6,456 nucleotides of DNA from an uncultured Clostridia bacterium. Its GTDB lineage: Bacteria; Bacillota; Clostridia; Oscillospirales; Oscillospiraceae. The position numbers and the translations under genes are program-made. Below, piece by piece: positions 5,518 through 6,456 of the stretch (the first letter of the stretch is position 1; the number at the start of each line of letters is the position of its first letter). The stretch spans positions 1-6,456 of the forward strand of contig CAMEIU010000121.1 in the NCBI GenBank assembly GCA_945918815.1. The letters are read 5' to 3'. The notes beneath the pieces are model-generated. The model ran no database searches, had not been told where the DNA came from, and saw nothing but the letters and a program-made list of their open reading frames with translations.

Positions 5518-6456
5518 ATGCTGAAATTAGACCGCTCCGGCGCAGCTTCGTTCTGCGCTGAGACTGACAAAGCCCGCTGCGCCGCTGCCATCGACACTCT
5601 GGTCAACGGCACCGGCGCGGGCAACGATTTCATCGGCTGGGTCAACCTGCCGGTGGACTACGACAAGGAAGAATTCGCCCGTATCCAGCAGGCCGCCAAA
5701 AAGATTCAGGCCAATTCCAAGGCCCTGGTGGTCATCGGCATCGGCGGCTCCTATCTGGGCGCCCGGGCCGTCATTGAGCTGCTGAAGAGCCCCAACTACA
5801 ACGCCCTCCAGAAGGACACCCCCGACGTGTACTTCATCGGCAACGGCCTGTCCGCCGACGCCATGGCCGAGACCATCGCCATGATCGGCGACCGGGACTT
5901 CTCCATCAACGTCATCTCCAAGTCCGGCACAACCACCGAGCCGGCCATTGCCTTCCGCGTCTTCAAGCAGCTCATTGAGGACAAGTACGGCAAGGAAGGC
6001 GCGAAAGAGCGCATTTTCGCCACCACCGACAAGGTTCGGGGCGCTTTGAAGACCCTGGCCGACAAGGAAGGCTACGAGACCTTTGTGGTGCCCGACAACG
6101 TGGGCGGCCGCTACAGCGTGCTGACCGCCGTGGGCCTGCTGCCCATCGCCGTAGCCGGGATCGACATCGAGGCCCTCATGAACGGCGCAGACCTGGAGCG
6201 TCAGGACTGTCTGAGCCAGGGCGCGGACAGCGTGGCTGCCCAGTACGCCGCCCAGCGGCAGGCCCTCTACGGCCAGGGCAAGCGCATTGAGGTGCTGGCC
6301 GCCTACGAGCCCGCCTTCCGATTCATGGCCGAGTGGTGGAAGCAGCTCTACGGCGAATCCGAGGGCAAGGACGGCGTCGGCATCTTCCCCGCCTCCGTGG
6401 ACCTGACGGCCGACCTGCACTCCATGGGCCAGTACATTCAGGACGGCGAGCGGATG
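5518..6456 (+). CDS. pgi: Glucose-6-phosphate isomerase (3' end beyond window)
   Basis: The cytosolic glycolytic enzyme that interconverts glucose 6-phosphate and fructose 6-phosphate. The visible 313 codons have no stop and run off the window. Firmicute homologues are about 450 residues, so roughly 70% is here. GIGGSYLGAR (74-83) and SKSGTTTEP (134-142) form the phosphate-binding part of the sugar isomerase (SIS) fold. DNVGGRYSVLTAVG (193-206) matches the first Pgi signature. E280 in YGESEGKDG corresponds to the catalytic glutamate of the short bacterial type, and H301 in DLHSMGQ to the ring-opening histidine. The C-terminal signature with the catalytic lysine is outside the window. The start ATG has a perfect AGGAGG ahead, and the N-terminus MLKLDRSGA fits the family. 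It follows glucokinase in the same direction after 216 bp that contain an inverted-repeat element, so co-transcription is plausible but not shown. Confidence 0.95.
   Translation, partial: MLKLDRSGAASFCAETDKARCAAAIDTLVNGTGAGNDFIGWVNLPVDYDKEEFARIQQAAKKIQANSKALVVIGIGGSYLGARAVIELLKSPNYNALQKDTPDVYFIGNGLSADAMAETIAMIGDRDFSINVISKSGTTTEPAIAFRVFKQLIEDKYGKEGAKERIFATTDKVRGALKTLADKEGYETFVVPDNVGGRYSVLTAVGLLPIAVAGIDIEALMNGADLERQDCLSQGADSVAAQYAAQRQALYGQGKRIEVLAAYEPAFRFMAEWWKQLYGESEGKDGVGIFPASVDLTADLHSMGQYIQDGERM

Noticed and set aside
5527..6420. Minus-strand open frame of 297 codons opposite pgi
   Set aside because: Antisense shadow; the plus strand carries clear Pgi catalytic and signature motifs through this stretch.
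1..6456. A novel multi-gene defence, mobile or biosynthetic system
   Set aside because: All five genes belong to well-known metabolic families, gaps are short, and no unexplained coding sequence remains.

Overview
The window holds five protein genes, all recognisable metabolic enzymes. It looks like the chromosome of a GC-rich, anaerobic, gut-type Clostridia member, most likely Oscillospiraceae/Ruminococcaceae. That placement is inference. It rests on strong AGGAGG-type ribosome binding sites, high G+C in third codon positions, protein types common in that group, and short intergenic palindromes with TGTAGGG ends, which I recall as dispersed repeats in such genomes. No phage, transposase, CRISPR, rRNA or tRNA signal is visible.

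Layout. Positions 1-68 hold only a possible hairpin downstream of the first gene. On the minus strand, 69-1715 encodes an AMP-forming acyl-CoA synthetase of the medium-chain/acetyl-CoA synthetase-like group, with its own perfect TATAAT box. The 185-bp gap at 1716-1900 holds that promoter, a small dyad and a perfect palindromic hairpin. Next on the minus strand is a two-gene operon, transcribed 4213 to 1901. It encodes an M20C Xaa-His dipeptidase (PepD), then 3 bp later a stand-alone MetH-type homocysteine methyltransferase domain. The 143-bp divergent region (4214-4356) carries good sigma-A-type promoters facing both ways. On the plus strand follow a ROK-family glucokinase (4357-5301), a 216-bp gap containing a 90-bp inverted-repeat element, and glucose-6-phosphate isomerase (from 5518), cut by the window end after 313 codons.

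How the genes fit together. Glucokinase makes glucose 6-phosphate and Pgi converts it to fructose 6-phosphate, so the plus-strand pair is the entry to glycolysis. PepD frees histidine and other amino acids from dipeptides, and the homocysteine methyltransferase makes methionine if supplied with a methyl donor. The two share a transcript and a broad amino-acid-supply theme, but no obvious direct link. The acyl-CoA synthetase activates a carboxylic acid and appears to be an independent unit.

I did not find evidence of a previously undescribed system. The most interesting non-coding signal is the pair of TGTAGGG-ended palindromic elements at 1832-1860 (possibly extending to 1905) and 5328-5417. 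The first may supply the stop codon of the methyltransferase gene.
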